From an uncultured Acetobacteraceae bacterium (GTDB taxonomy: Bacteria > Pseudomonadota > Alphaproteobacteria > Acetobacterales > Acetobacteraceae), in contig CAIXEA010000002.1 of assembly GCA_903918315.1 (NCBI GenBank), positions 1 to 38,008 of the forward strand: a stretch of DNA of 38,008 nucleotides. Reading direction: 5' to 3'. The translations under genes were made by a program, and so were the position numbers. Shown in pieces: positions 25,884-34,590 of this stretch; position 1 is the first letter of the stretch; each line of letters begins with the position of its first letter. Below the pieces are notes generated by a model. That model was not told where the DNA came from. It was given only the letters and a program-made list of their open reading frames with translations, and ran no database searches.

Positions 25884-28800
25884 GCAAAGTGCCTCGTCTG
25901 CTGATGCCAAAGGCGTTGATACATCTCGCAGCGCGTCAGCAAAACCGTATGCGGGGCGAAATCTAGCACGCGCCCCTCGTCCAGAACCAGGATCGCATCC
26001 GCCGTCGTCAGCGAGGTCAAGCGGTGTGAAACGATGACCAGCGTTCGTCCAGCCGCGATCGCGGCGAGGTTGTTTTGCACCGCCGCCTCACTTTCAGGAT
26101 CAAGCGCACTGGTGGCTTCGTCGAAAATCAGGAGCCGCGGGTTCGGCAGCAAGGCACGGGCAATAGCGAGACGCTGACGTTGCCCGCCGGAGAAATTGCT
26201 CCCATTCTCCTCGATGAGCGTGTCGTATCCATGCGGCAGTCGCTCGATGAAGGAATCCGCCCCTGCCATTTGAGCAGCCGCGACAACATCGGCAAACGGA
26301 GCCCCGGGCAAGGCAACAGCAATGTTGTTTTTAATGGTTGAACGGAACAAGAAATTCTCCTGCAGGACGACGCCGGTGCCACGGCGGAGGTGCGCCAGAT
26401 CAAGATTCCTGATATCCGTTCCATCAAGCCGGATCGTTCCTTCGGTCTGTTCCAGGATGCCTTGTATCAGTCTGGTGAGAGTCGTTTTCCCGGACCCGGA
26501 ACGCCCAACCACACCGACGATCTGCCCCTCGCGCACGCAGAACGACACCCGATCAAGCGCCGGCGTCGTCTGACCCGGATACCGGAACGATACCGCGTCG
26601 AATTCCAAGGCGCCACGGACCGGCGTCGTCATCCCCACGCGTGATGAATCGTATTCCGGCTTGTGCTGCATCACGCGACCCAGCATCCGAACGGCCAGCG
26701 TGGTTTCCTGATATTCGCTGATCAGCCCGACGATCTGAACCAGGGGCCCGGTCACGCGGCCGGCAATCATGTTGAAGGCAACGAGAGCACCGATGCTGAG
26801 CCCGCCACTGAATACCTCCAGCGCCCCGACCCCGAGAACGGTCATCTGCATCGATTTTTCCAGCACCTGGGTCAACACCGAAGCGCCGGCGGCGATGCGC
26901 CCGACCATGGCACGCCGGCGTGCACCGTTGGTCACCGCCTCATTCCAAAGCCTTTGCCGTTCCGGCTCGAGCCCCAAGGATTTCACCGTACGCATACCGT
27001 GAATCGTTTCGATCAGGAGCGTCTGGCGGGCCCCTTCGGCCTGGTACAGAATTTCCAGCCGGCGACGGAAACCCGGCACCATGATACCGATCAACAGCGC
27101 CATCAGGGATGAAAAAGCCAGGACAATCAGGGTCAGCCGAACGCTGTACAGCAGCAGTATCCCCAACAGCAGCGGCAGCGTCAGCGCATCCAACGCCGTC
27201 TGAAACAGCCGCCCCGTCAGGAATTGGCGGATCGTGTCGGTCTGCTGCAGGTTCCTGGTCAGAACGCCCGCGGTCGTGGCCTCAAAGAACGCCATCGGAA
27301 GCGACAGAAGGTGCTGAAAGACCCGCGAGGCCAGGCGGGCATCGGTTTTGCTTGTGACGACCGTCATCAGGACATGCCGCGCATAGGTAAAAAGCCCGTC
27401 AAACAGAGTGAGGGTGGCGAAAACCACCATCAACGCAAGCAGGGTCTGGGTGCCATGATGCACGATCACCTTGTCGATCATAATCTGAAACAATAACGGC
27501 ATCGCGAATGCGATCAGCGAAGACATCAACGCGGCGACGGCAACATCCCGCAACAACCCCGCCTGACGGATCAGATCGGGTAAAAACCAGCGCAGGCCGA
27601 ATGGTTCGACGCTCGTTTCATCCTCCGGGCAAACGACACAGGTCCGGCTCCAGTCTCGCAAAAAAGCAGCGCGGGATTGAACGATCACGCCGTCCTGCTC
27701 AGCCCGCGGATCCAGCAGATGCACGCTATGTTCGTGCACGCGCAGCAGCACGACCCAATGGCCATCCCGGTATCGTGCCATCGCCGGACAATCCCGGTGC
27801 AGGTCGGTCCAACGGCCGTGCCGACGTAGCTCGGCATGCAGTCCGCGGCGCAGCAGGACGGAAGGCACGACCTCCATTACGTCGATCATCGCCAGTTGCT
27901 CGGGGGGGAGCTGGATGCCACGATGCAAGGCCAACAGGAACACGCATCGCAGCAGGGTATGATGCGGTGAGAGCGGGGCGAGGTCCGGTCTGGCGATATG
28001 CGTGTCCATCACCGAGGCCACCGCAACAGGCATGCCAACACTATCCTGCCCTGATCCGCACCGAAAACCAGCCCCGTGATCGGCAATTCCTGCCGGGCGG
28101 CAGGGTGAGCCGGGCGGAATCGCGTCGAGGATCAACTGCCCGAACATGGTCATCTCAGGGCTGGTTTCCGCATAGCGGTCGATGGTGGCCAGAATGCGCC
28201 GTGTCGTGTCCGCATCAGGGACAGGTCCGGCCGGCAAGCCCGGCAGAAGATCGACAATCGGCGGCGCGGCAGCGCGGGCCGCGGCCCGAAAAGACGCCCG
28301 CGCGGCCGCGGTTTCCGCCGCCGCGAAGCGCGGACCGAGTTCGCCCGCGAGCCAGGCCAACACCGACGGCCAGTGCGCCAGTTGACGATACAGCGCCGGG
28401 ACGAAGGGCTTGCCGTCGACCTCTGTCATGAAACAGGCCCGCACGGCCGGATCGATCGCCGCAGGATCAACATTGCCCGGCATCGGCGGGAGCATCGCGG
28501 GCGGGGTCCAGCCCCCCGGGAAGCCAGCCCCATGCGGCGCCGCTTCGGTCAGCAACCGGGCGAGGCAGGCCCCGGTCATGAGATTGACCGGCGAAACACG
28601 CACGAAATTCGTAGCCACGTTGCGGACCTGGGCGATATCCACCCCTTGCAGGGCGGCCGCGGGAATCGGTGCCGCGGGGGTCACGCGCACGGAACGCGCC
28701 AAAGCCCATCCCATTTCCGGAATCGCGCCCGAAACCATGGCGGGCCGGATCGACTCCCAGGCCCATTCCAGCACGCCCGGCATCGTCGCCAGGTAGCGTT

Positions 28801-28933
28801 GGAGAGACGAGACATAGGGCACCCCGGAAAAGCGCCGGATCTCATCGTAAATTTCCGCGATCCGGCCCGTCGCCTGATCTTCGTGCAATTCGGCCAGCAA
28901 AGCGGTCATGCCATGGTTTCCTCGGTTGGCCAT
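25880..28933 (-). CDS. DehI-like domain fused to type I secretion ABC exporter
   Basis: One uninterrupted frame. Numbering is from Met at 28909 (1009 residues); ATG 28933 has GAGGA close upstream and adds eight residues. Residues 1 to about 280 resemble the DehI (haloacid dehalogenase group I) helical family, with two pseudo-repeats (GVPYVSSLQRYLATMPGVLE and KPFVPALYRQLAHWPSVLAW). Residues 300-440 form a C39 peptidase-like domain lacking the catalytic Cys but keeping GHWVVL and LLDP, as in HlyB-type exporters. Residues 446-735 are the membrane domain. The ATPase has Walker A Lys808, signature FSGGQRQR near 907, Walker B Asp930-Glu931 and His962. An internal ATG at 28033 with AGGA upstream would give a normal-size 717-residue exporter. 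It is coupled to hlyD by ATGA. Confidence 0.88.
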   Translation of the reverse strand: MANRGNHGMTALLAELHEDQATGRIAEIYDEIRRFSGVPYVSSLQRYLATMPGVLEWAWESIRPAMVSGAIPEMGWALARSVRVTPAAPIPAAALQGVDIAQVRNVATNFVRVSPVNLMTGACLARLLTEAAPHGAGFPGGWTPPAMLPPMPGNVDPAAIDPAVRACFMTEVDGKPFVPALYRQLAHWPSVLAWLAGELGPRFAAAETAAARASFRAAARAAAPPIVDLLPGLPAGPVPDADTTRRILATIDRYAETSPEMTMFGQLILDAIPPGSPCRPAGIADHGAGFRCGSGQDSVGMPVAVASVMDTHIARPDLAPLSPHHTLLRCVFLLALHRGIQLPPEQLAMIDVMEVVPSVLLRRGLHAELRRHGRWTDLHRDCPAMARYRDGHWVVLLRVHEHSVHLLDPRAEQDGVIVQSRAAFLRDWSRTCVVCPEDETSVEPFGLRWFLPDLIRQAGLLRDVAVAALMSSLIAFAMPLLFQIMIDKVIVHHGTQTLLALMVVFATLTLFDGLFTYARHVLMTVVTSKTDARLASRVFQHLLSLPMAFFEATTAGVLTRNLQQTDTIRQFLTGRLFQTALDALTLPLLLGILLLYSVRLTLIVLAFSSLMALLIGIMVPGFRRRLEILYQAEGARQTLLIETIHGMRTVKSLGLEPERQRLWNEAVTNGARRRAMVGRIAAGASVLTQVLEKSMQMTVLGVGALEVFSGGLSIGALVAFNMIAGRVTGPLVQIVGLISEYQETTLAVRMLGRVMQHKPEYDSSRVGMTTPVRGALEFDAVSFRYPGQTTPALDRVSFCVREGQIVGVVGRSGSGKTTLTRLIQGILEQTEGTIRLDGTDIRNLDLAHLRRGTGVVLQENFLFRSTIKNNIAVALPGAPFADVVAAAQMAGADSFIERLPHGYDTLIEENGSNFSGGQRQRLAIARALLPNPRLLIFDEATSALDPESEAAVQNNLAAIAAGRTLVIVSHRLTSLTTADAILVLDEGRVLDFAPHTVLLTRCEMYQRLWHQQTRHFA

Positions 28934-28948
28934 GGTTTCCTCGGTTGG
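28911..28948. repeat. 19-base tandem duplication at exporter start
   Basis: Two exact 19-base copies (28911-28929 and 28930-28948) plus five bases of a third. On the minus strand each carries GAGGAAACC followed by ATG, so three ATGs stand 19 bases apart in three frames. Only the middle one (28933) is in frame with the exporter. The one at 28914 reads ATG-GCA-TGA and stops at once. Confidence 0.85.
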
Positions 28949-29010
28949 CCATGTTGTATGAGCGCAAGCTCCCCCATACAGTCGCCGCAAGGCAAGAGGG
29001 GACGACCACC

Positions 29011-29898
29011 ATGACACCGGACGCCATCCGGGCTCACCCGCCGAAGGTTCTGACCGCGGCACAGCGCGAGACCTACTTCGAGACCGGATTTCTGGCCGCG
29101 GAGGGGCTGATCCCCGCCGATTGGCTACAGCGTCTGAACACGCTTTCGGATGAATTTATTGATCGGAGCCGGCACGAGAGCCCGTCGAACGAGGCCTTCG
29201 ATATAGGCCCCCGCCACTCCGCCGCCACCCCACGTGTCCGCCGCTTGCGCGCGCTGGTTGATCGCCACCCCGATTTCTGGCGGTTCGCGGCCGAATCAGT
29301 GTTGGCTGACATCGCGTCTGACCTGGTGGGACCGGATGTGAAATTCCACAGCAGCAAGCTGAATTACAAATGGCCCGGCACCGGGGAAATCGTGCAGTGG
29401 CATCAGGATATTCCGGCCTGGCCACACACGAATTACTCGCCCGTCACCCTCGGCGTCTATCTGACCGACTGCCCGGCTGAGCAAGGACCGCTGACCTGCA
29501 TCCCGGGCTCGCAGAGGGGGCCGATCTTCGTGCACCGGGATGAGGCCGGGACCTGGACGGGATCGGTGCGTCCGGCCGACATGGCGACGGTCGATCAATC
29601 CGACGCGGTCGACCTCGTCGGCCGCGCTGGCACCGTGATCGCGATCAATTGCCGCACGCTGCATGCGTCGCGGGCCAATGCCACGGCGCGGGTGCGTCCG
29701 GTGGCATTGTTCGTCTATAGCGCCGCGGATGCCTTTGCCTGGATGCCGGCGCCGACACCGACAACCCATACCGGAGCGATCGTGCGCGGATCGCCGGCAA
29801 CGGTTGCCCATCTCGATCCCACGCCTTGCCCCGTGCCACCGGATTGGAGCAAGCTCGGCTACGGTTCAATCTTCGTGGCACAAAAGGCGGAGATGTGA
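29011..29898 (+). CDS. Phytanoyl-CoA dioxygenase family protein
   Basis: A 295-residue Fe(II)/2-oxoglutarate-dependent oxygenase of the PhyH family. The iron-binding HxD lies in VQWHQDIPAW, and the distal His and 2-oxoglutarate-binding Arg are probably in NCRTLHASRANATARVRP. N-terminal helices (LTAAQRETYFETGFLAAEGL) match the family opening. ATG 29011 has AGAGGGG upstream; a longer frame reading into the divergent exporter gene is a shadow. The downstream acetyltransferase overlaps its stop (TGATG), indicating an operon. Substrate unknown. Confidence 0.9.
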   Translation: MTPDAIRAHPPKVLTAAQRETYFETGFLAAEGLIPADWLQRLNTLSDEFIDRSRHESPSNEAFDIGPRHSAATPRVRRLRALVDRHPDFWRFAAESVLADIASDLVGPDVKFHSSKLNYKWPGTGEIVQWHQDIPAWPHTNYSPVTLGVYLTDCPAEQGPLTCIPGSQRGPIFVHRDEAGTWTGSVRPADMATVDQSDAVDLVGRAGTVIAINCRTLHASRANATARVRPVALFVYSAADAFAWMPAPTPTTHTGAIVRGSPATVAHLDPTPCPVPPDWSKLGYGSIFVAQKAEM

Positions 29899-30338
29899 TG
29901 GACAGCCCCAGCTATCGTCTGAGTCGCCCCTCCTGCCGCGCGGAATGGGATGTTTATCATCGCATCCGCCAGGATGTGCTGCTGGAGTCTCAGAAATACG
30001 CAATGGAGCACCCCGACGAAGAGGACGAGCCGCATCATTACCCGCTGCTGCTATGGCGCGATGACCAGCCCATCGGGACGATCCGCATCGACAAGCTTGA
30101 CGACACCGCCGCGGCCTTGCGGCTGCTGGCGATCGATCCGGCGCTCCAGGGGCAGGGCCACGGACGCGCGCTGCTGACCGAGGCGGAGCGGTTTGCCCGC
30201 GGCCTCGGCTGCGCGAGGGCGGTGGTGTATTCGACGACCGAAGCGATCGGATATTATGAGGCTGGCGGCTTCACCGAGGACGACTGGGCGGAGTGCGAAA
30301 TCGCCGGGGTGGCGCAGATGGTGAAGCCGTTGCGGTAG
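29898..30338 (+). CDS. GNAT family N-acetyltransferase
   Basis: A 146-residue GNAT protein. The acetyl-CoA-binding motif A is LLAIDPALQGQGHGRALLTEAE, and the C-terminal GYYEAGGFTEDDWAE is the usual motif B region. ATG 29898 overlaps the oxygenase TGA by one base, so the pair is probably translationally coupled. The acceptor substrate, perhaps related to the oxygenase product, is unknown. It is convergent, five bases apart, with the isovaleryl-CoA dehydrogenase gene. Confidence 0.88.
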   Translation: MDSPSYRLSRPSCRAEWDVYHRIRQDVLLESQKYAMEHPDEEDEPHHYPLLLWRDDQPIGTIRIDKLDDTAAALRLLAIDPALQGQGHGRALLTEAERFARGLGCARAVVYSTTEAIGYYEAGGFTEDDWAECEIAGVAQMVKPLR

Positions 30339-30343
30339 CCGCC

Positions 30344-31522
30344 TCAGGTCGTTTCGGCGAACAATTCACGCCCGATCAGCATGCGGCGGATTTCGCTGGT
30401 GCCCGCTCCGATTTCATACAGCTTCGCGTCGCGCAGCAGGCGGCCGGTCGGGTAGTCGTTGATGTAGCCGTTTCCGCCGAGCGTCTGGATCGCCTCCAAC
30501 GCCATCCAGGTGGCTTTTTCGGCGGCGTAGAGGATCGCACCCGCGGCGTCCTTGCGAGTGGTCTCGCCCCGGTCGATCGCCTTGGCCACCGCGTACACAT
30601 AGGCCCGGCACGCATTCATGGTGGTGTACATATCCGCCAGCTTGCCTTGCATCAGCTGGAATTCGCCGATCGGCTGGCCGAACTGCTTGCGCTCATGCAC
30701 GTAGGGAACAACGACATCCATGCAGGCTTGCATGATACCCAGCGGCCCCGCCGCCAGCACCGCACGCTCATAATCCAGCCCACTCATGAGCACGTTCACA
30801 CCGCGCCCGACGCTGGATAGCACGTTTTCCTCCGGCACTTCGCAGTCCTGAAAGATCAGCTCCGACGTATTGGATCCGCGCATACCGAGCTTGTCGAGCT
30901 TCACCCCGGTCGAGAAACCGGCAAGTCCTTTCTCCACCAGAAACGCCGTCATGCCGCGCGAACCGGCGGTCAGGTCGGTTTTGGCATAGATCACCAGCAC
31001 ATCGGCGTCCGGCCCATTGGTGATCCACATTTTGGAGCCGTTCAGGATGTAGCGATCGCCCTTTTTGTCCGCGCGCGTGCGCATCGACACGACATCTGAT
31101 CCAGCGCCCGGCTCGCTCATCGCCAGCGCGCCGACATGCTCGCCATTGATCAGCTTCGGCAGATAGCGGCGTTTCTGTGCTTCCGTGCCATTGCGCCGGA
31201 TCTGGTTCACGCAGAGGTTGGAATGCGCCCCGTAGGACAAGCCGACGGATGCGGACGCACGGGAGATCTCCTCCATCGCGACCACGTGCTCAAGATAGCC
31301 CATGCCGGCACCACCATATTCTTCCTCGACCGTCACGCCGAGCAGCCCCATTCCCCCCATCTTCGGCCAAAGGTCCATCGGAAAGGCGTTGTCTTTGTCG
31401 ATCGACGCCGCCCGGGGGGCGATTTCGGCGGCGGCGAATGCTTCCACCTGCCCCCGCAGCATGTCGGCGGTCTCCCCCAGGTCGAAATTCAGGGACGGGA
31501 GGCGGTTGGGGACGACGGCCAT
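30344..31522 (-). CDS. ivd: Isovaleryl-CoA dehydrogenase
   Basis: A 392-residue acyl-CoA dehydrogenase closely matching isovaleryl-CoA dehydrogenases of leucine breakdown. Typical segments are [47 protein letters not shown] and [20 protein letters not shown]. Glu252 in SGLDYERAV is the family's characteristic catalytic base. The start MAVVPNRLP at 31522 has GAGGAG upstream. It is divergent from an acyl-CoA synthetase gene 91 bases away, suggesting shared control of acyl-CoA catabolism. Other leucine pathway genes are not in the window. Confidence 0.92.
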   Translation of the reverse strand: MAVVPNRLPSLNFDLGETADMLRGQVEAFAAAEIAPRAASIDKDNAFPMDLWPKMGGMGLLGVTVEEEYGGAGMGYLEHVVAMEEISRASASVGLSYGAHSNLCVNQIRRNGTEAQKRRYLPKLINGEHVGALAMSEPGAGSDVVSMRTRADKKGDRYILNGSKMWITNGPDADVLVIYAKTDLTAGSRGMTAFLVEKGLAGFSTGVKLDKLGMRGSNTSELIFQDCEVPEENVLSSVGRGVNVLMSGLDYERAVLAAGPLGIMQACMDVVVPYVHERKQFGQPIGEFQLMQGKLADMYTTMNACRAYVYAVAKAIDRGETTRKDAAGAILYAAEKATWMALEAIQTLGGNGYINDYPTGRLLRDAKLYEIGAGTSEIRRMLIGRELFAETT

Positions 31523-31613
31523 CACAGGGCTCCTCAGGATGTGGCGGGGGCGATTGTAACCCAACCATGGGCGGCTCAATATAGGCGGCAAAAGCCGATG
31601 AGGGAGACCGACC

Positions 31614-33305
31614 ATGACCACCCCGCTTCCAAGCTATAGCAATGGCATTTCGACCGTTCCCTTGCTGGGTGAAACGATCGGGGTCAATTTCGACCGCACC
31701 GTTGCCCGATTTCCCGATCGGCCGGCTCTGATCTCCTGCCAGCAAGGAGTCCATTGGACATACAAGGAGCTGTCGGCGAAGGTGGATGCCTTCGCGGCGG
31801 GCCTGCTGGCACTGGGCCTGCAACCCGGGGACCGTGTGGGTATCTGGTCACCCAACAATGCCGAATGGGTGGTCACACAGTTCGCCACCGCCAAGGCCGG
31901 GCTGATCCTGGTCAATATCAACCCCGCCTACCGCCTCTCGGAACTCGAATACGCCCTGAACAAAATCGGCTGCCGCGCGTTGGTGACCGCCACCACGTTC
32001 AAAACCAGCGACTATATCGGCATGGTCAACACGCTGGCCCCGGAACTGGCGCGCGCCCGCCCCGGCCATCTTGATGCCGCCACCCTGCCGCATCTGCGGA
32101 TCGTGATTCAAATGGGCGGCAACGCGCCCGGCACGCTCGCGTTTGACGCGGTGTATGCGCTCGGCGGGGCGGCCGAACGCCAAAGGTTGGTCGACCTGAC
32201 GGGCGTCCTGCAATTCGACGACCCGATCAACATACAGTTCACATCGGGCACGACGGGCTTGCCCAAGGGGGCGACGCTCACCCATCACGGCATCCTGAAC
32301 AACGGGTACTTCGATGGTGAAATGATGCGCATCACCGAGTTGGACAAGGTCTGCGTCCCCGTACCGATGTACCACTGCTTCGGCATGGTCATCGGCGCCC
32401 TCGCCTGTTCCAGCCATGGCGCCGCGATCGTATTCCCTGGAGAGGGTTTCGACCCCCTGGCCACTTTGAAGGCCGTCGCCGATGAACGATGCACCGCGCT
32501 TTATGGCGTGCCGACGATGTTCATCGCCGAACTCGACCATCCGGCTTTCAAGACCTTCGATCTGACCAGCCTGCGCACGGGCATGATGGCCGGTGCGCCC
32601 TGTCCGATCGAGGTGATGAACCGCTGCGTGCGCGACATGCACCTGACCGAGATGACCATCGGCTACGGCATGACCGAAACCAGCCCCGTGTCCACCCAGA
32701 CAGCGATCGGCGATCCCATCGAAAAACAGACCGGCACCGTCGGCCGGGCGCATCCGCATGTCGAAATCAAGATCATCGACAACGAAGGCCGCATCGTGCC
32801 GCGCGGCACCAAGGGCGAGCTTTGCACGCGCGGTTATCTGGTCATGCTCGGCTATTGGGACGACCCGGAACGGACCGCCCAGTCGATCGATAAGAATGGC
32901 TGGATGCATTCCGGCGATCTCGCCATCATGGACGACGACGGCTATCTGAATATCGTCGGCCGGATCAAAGACATGGTGATCCGCGGCGGGGAGAACATCT
33001 ATCCCCGCGAGATCGAGGAATTCCTCTATCGCCATCCCGCCATCCAGGACGTGCAGGTATTCGGCGTGCCCGACCAGCGCTTCGGCGAAGAGCTCTGCGC
33101 CTGGATCAAACTTCGCTCTGGCATGACCCTGACCGATGATGATGTCAAAGCCTTCTGCAAGGACCAGATCGCCCATTACAAAGTCCCGCGCCATATCCGC
33201 TTCGTCGAGGATTTCCCAATGACCGTGACCGGCAAGATGCAGAAATTCGTGATGCGGGAGACGATGGCCGCCGAGTTAGGGGTGCCGGCCGCGACAACCG
33301 CTTAG
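31614..33305 (+). CDS. Acyl-CoA synthetase (AMP-binding, ACSF2-like)
   Basis: A 563-residue adenylate-forming ligase that activates a carboxylic acid to its CoA thioester via an acyl-AMP. The P-loop motif [16 protein letters not shown], the motif GYGMTETSP, the hinge [20 protein letters not shown] and the C-terminal Lys in TVTGKMQKF are all intact. Overall sequence resembles medium-chain (ACSF2-type) synthetases. GGGAG upstream of ATG 31614 supports the start. Its stop lies in the first copy of a 17-base tandem duplication. It likely feeds acyl-CoA to dehydrogenases such as the divergent one. Confidence 0.93.
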   Translation: MTTPLPSYSNGISTVPLLGETIGVNFDRTVARFPDRPALISCQQGVHWTYKELSAKVDAFAAGLLALGLQPGDRVGIWSPNNAEWVVTQFATAKAGLILVNINPAYRLSELEYALNKIGCRALVTATTFKTSDYIGMVNTLAPELARARPGHLDAATLPHLRIVIQMGGNAPGTLAFDAVYALGGAAERQRLVDLTGVLQFDDPINIQFTSGTTGLPKGATLTHHGILNNGYFDGEMMRITELDKVCVPVPMYHCFGMVIGALACSSHGAAIVFPGEGFDPLATLKAVADERCTALYGVPTMFIAELDHPAFKTFDLTSLRTGMMAGAPCPIEVMNRCVRDMHLTEMTIGYGMTETSPVSTQTAIGDPIEKQTGTVGRAHPHVEIKIIDNEGRIVPRGTKGELCTRGYLVMLGYWDDPERTAQSIDKNGWMHSGDLAIMDDDGYLNIVGRIKDMVIRGGENIYPREIEEFLYRHPAIQDVQVFGVPDQRFGEELCAWIKLRSGMTLTDDDVKAFCKDQIAHYKVPRHIRFVEDFPMTVTGKMQKFVMRETMAAELGVPAATTA

Positions 33306-33334
33306 GTCACGCCGGCGCTTAGGTCACGCCGGCG
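33301..33334. repeat. 17-base tandem duplication at synthetase stop
   Basis: CTTAGGTCACGCCGGCG occurs twice in direct succession (33301-33317, 33318-33334). The first copy holds the TAG stop of the synthetase. The second lies in the gap to the convergent YceD gene. Confidence 0.85.
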
Positions 33335-33344
33335 GATCGTCGCA

Positions 33345-33839
33345 TCAATTCGGCCGCTGCAGCTTACGCAGCGCGTCGAACGGATGCGGCTCCGGTTCCA
33401 CCGCGGTGTCTGGCAATGTCGCATCCGGCATCCGCGGGTACGGGTCCAGGGCCAGCCCCAACTGCTCCGCCGCGGCTTCCCCCAGATCCAGCACCCCATT
33501 TTCAAAGGGGATCTCGTCATCCGCTTCGGGATCGAGATCGTCCGTCTCCGATCCCGCGGGCACGAAGCGGACGCTGAAGCGTTCCTCGACATCCGCCTCA
33601 AAATCATCCAGGGAGATGATGCAGGTTTGCACGACACGGGCTTTCAGGGTGCCGCGGCCCCGGATGGTCGATCCTGTTTCCCGCACCAGATGAAAACTGC
33701 ACCGCAGGGACAAAACGGCGGGCAGCATCATGCGTTCGGTCAAGGCCAGACATTCCCGCGCGGTCGCTTCGACCACGTAGTCAGAACCATCGGCATGGAT
33801 TTGCCCGACCAGAACCGGGCGATGGAGTTCGAGAGTCAT
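33345..33839 (-). CDS. YceD family protein (DUF177)
   Basis: A 164-residue DUF177/YceD protein. Family features are the central ECLALTERMMLPAVLSLRCSF and the acidic C-terminal segment ENGVLDLGEAAAEQLGLALDPYPRMP, close to the conserved core in which YceD proteins match. The family is linked to 23S rRNA processing. ATG 33839 overlaps the stop of the chaperone gene (ATGA). The rpmF/plsX genes that commonly follow yceD are absent here; the next gene is a convergent acyl-CoA synthetase. Confidence 0.85.
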   Translation of the reverse strand: MTLELHRPVLVGQIHADGSDYVVEATARECLALTERMMLPAVLSLRCSFHLVRETGSTIRGRGTLKARVVQTCIISLDDFEADVEERFSVRFVPAGSETDDLDPEADDEIPFENGVLDLGEAAAEQLGLALDPYPRMPDATLPDTAVEPEPHPFDALRKLQRPN

Positions 33840-34390
33840 TGCGTGGCCTCCCTCGCCGGCAGGAAATGGACCGTGCCCGCGCCCAGGTCCTGAATGGGCT
33901 GGGCGCTCAGACAGCTTTCCTGGGCGATCATCAGCCGGGCCAGCGCGGCGGGTGATGCCGCGTTCGGGGGCGGCGCGCCCCGCCAGATATTGCGGGCCAA
34001 AGCAGCTTCTAAAGCGGGCATGTCGCCGATCGCCATCGGTTCCGAATAAGCGAGTGCGCGGCCATGGAACGCCTCCCACATCGCGCGGACGCGGCGGCCG
34101 ACGACCATATCGCCCACGCCCATCTCCCGCAGGTTGACATCCATGTCGCTGAACATGGCATCAAATACGGCCTGGGCCCAAGCCGGCCCTGGCTCGGGTT
34201 CCCGTTTCAGACGCTGGATCACGAGGAAGACATAAAGGCCGATGATATCGAAGCGCCCGTCCAGGGTGTCCGGCGCGGCGATCTCGGTAAACAGGTACGG
34301 GTCGCGGGCGGCGCCGACCGCGGCGGTGTAAAGGCTGAAGCCTGTACGCTCCTGCCGGGCGCGCCGCCCAAAGCCGAGGAAACCGGACAA
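33836..34390 (-). CDS. Ubiquinol-cytochrome c chaperone family protein (CBP3-like)
   Basis: About 184 residues of the CBP3/UQCC1-like family, which assists cytochrome bc1 assembly. Diagnostic parts are LYTAAVGAARDPYLFTEIAAPDTLDGRFDI (shown here as two blocks joined in the protein), YVFLVIQRL, MFSDMDVNLREMGVGDM and RAMWEAFHGRALAY. No ATG or GTG precedes the conserved part in a sensible place. I chose TTG at 34390; the frame is open to 34606, so the start is uncertain. Overlap with yceD (ATGA) indicates coupling. Confidence 0.78.
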   Translation of the reverse strand: MSGFLGFGRRARQERTGFSLYTAAVGAARDPYLFTEIAAPDTLDGRFDIIGLYVFLVIQRLKREPEPGPAWAQAVFDAMFSDMDVNLREMGVGDMVVGRRVRAMWEAFHGRALAYSEPMAIGDMPALEAALARNIWRGAPPPNAASPAALARLMIAQESCLSAQPIQDLGAGTVHFLPAREATQ

Positions 34391-34590
34391 ATCTGGGTCT
34401 TTCTGAGGCGTTGATTGAGGTTGGCTGCTTATAGAACCTCGCGGCGCCGGAGTGAAAGGGGAACGCACGGGAAGATGATGCCGCCACGCGCAAGCTCTAT
34501 TTGACACCGCATCCCTCTCTGACCGATGATCCTCGCTTCCATTGGACCCGCCCCGAAAGGGTCGCGGGCGGGGGATCCGTTGGGAAAACA

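Noticed and set aside
28007-28909. Sequencing frameshift as cause of the DehI-exporter fusion
   Set aside because: Both parts are in the same frame with no internal stop or loss of motif at the junction, so an error is not needed to explain it, although it cannot be excluded.
28669-29010. N-terminal extension of the phytanoyl-CoA dioxygenase gene
   Set aside because: It would overlap the exporter gene, lacks family similarity, and ATG 29011 has a strong ribosome binding site.
31848-33194. 448-codon minus-strand frame across the acyl-CoA synthetase
   Set aside because: The plus-strand synthetase has every motif of its family; the opposite frame is rich in His/Asp/Gly and matches nothing.
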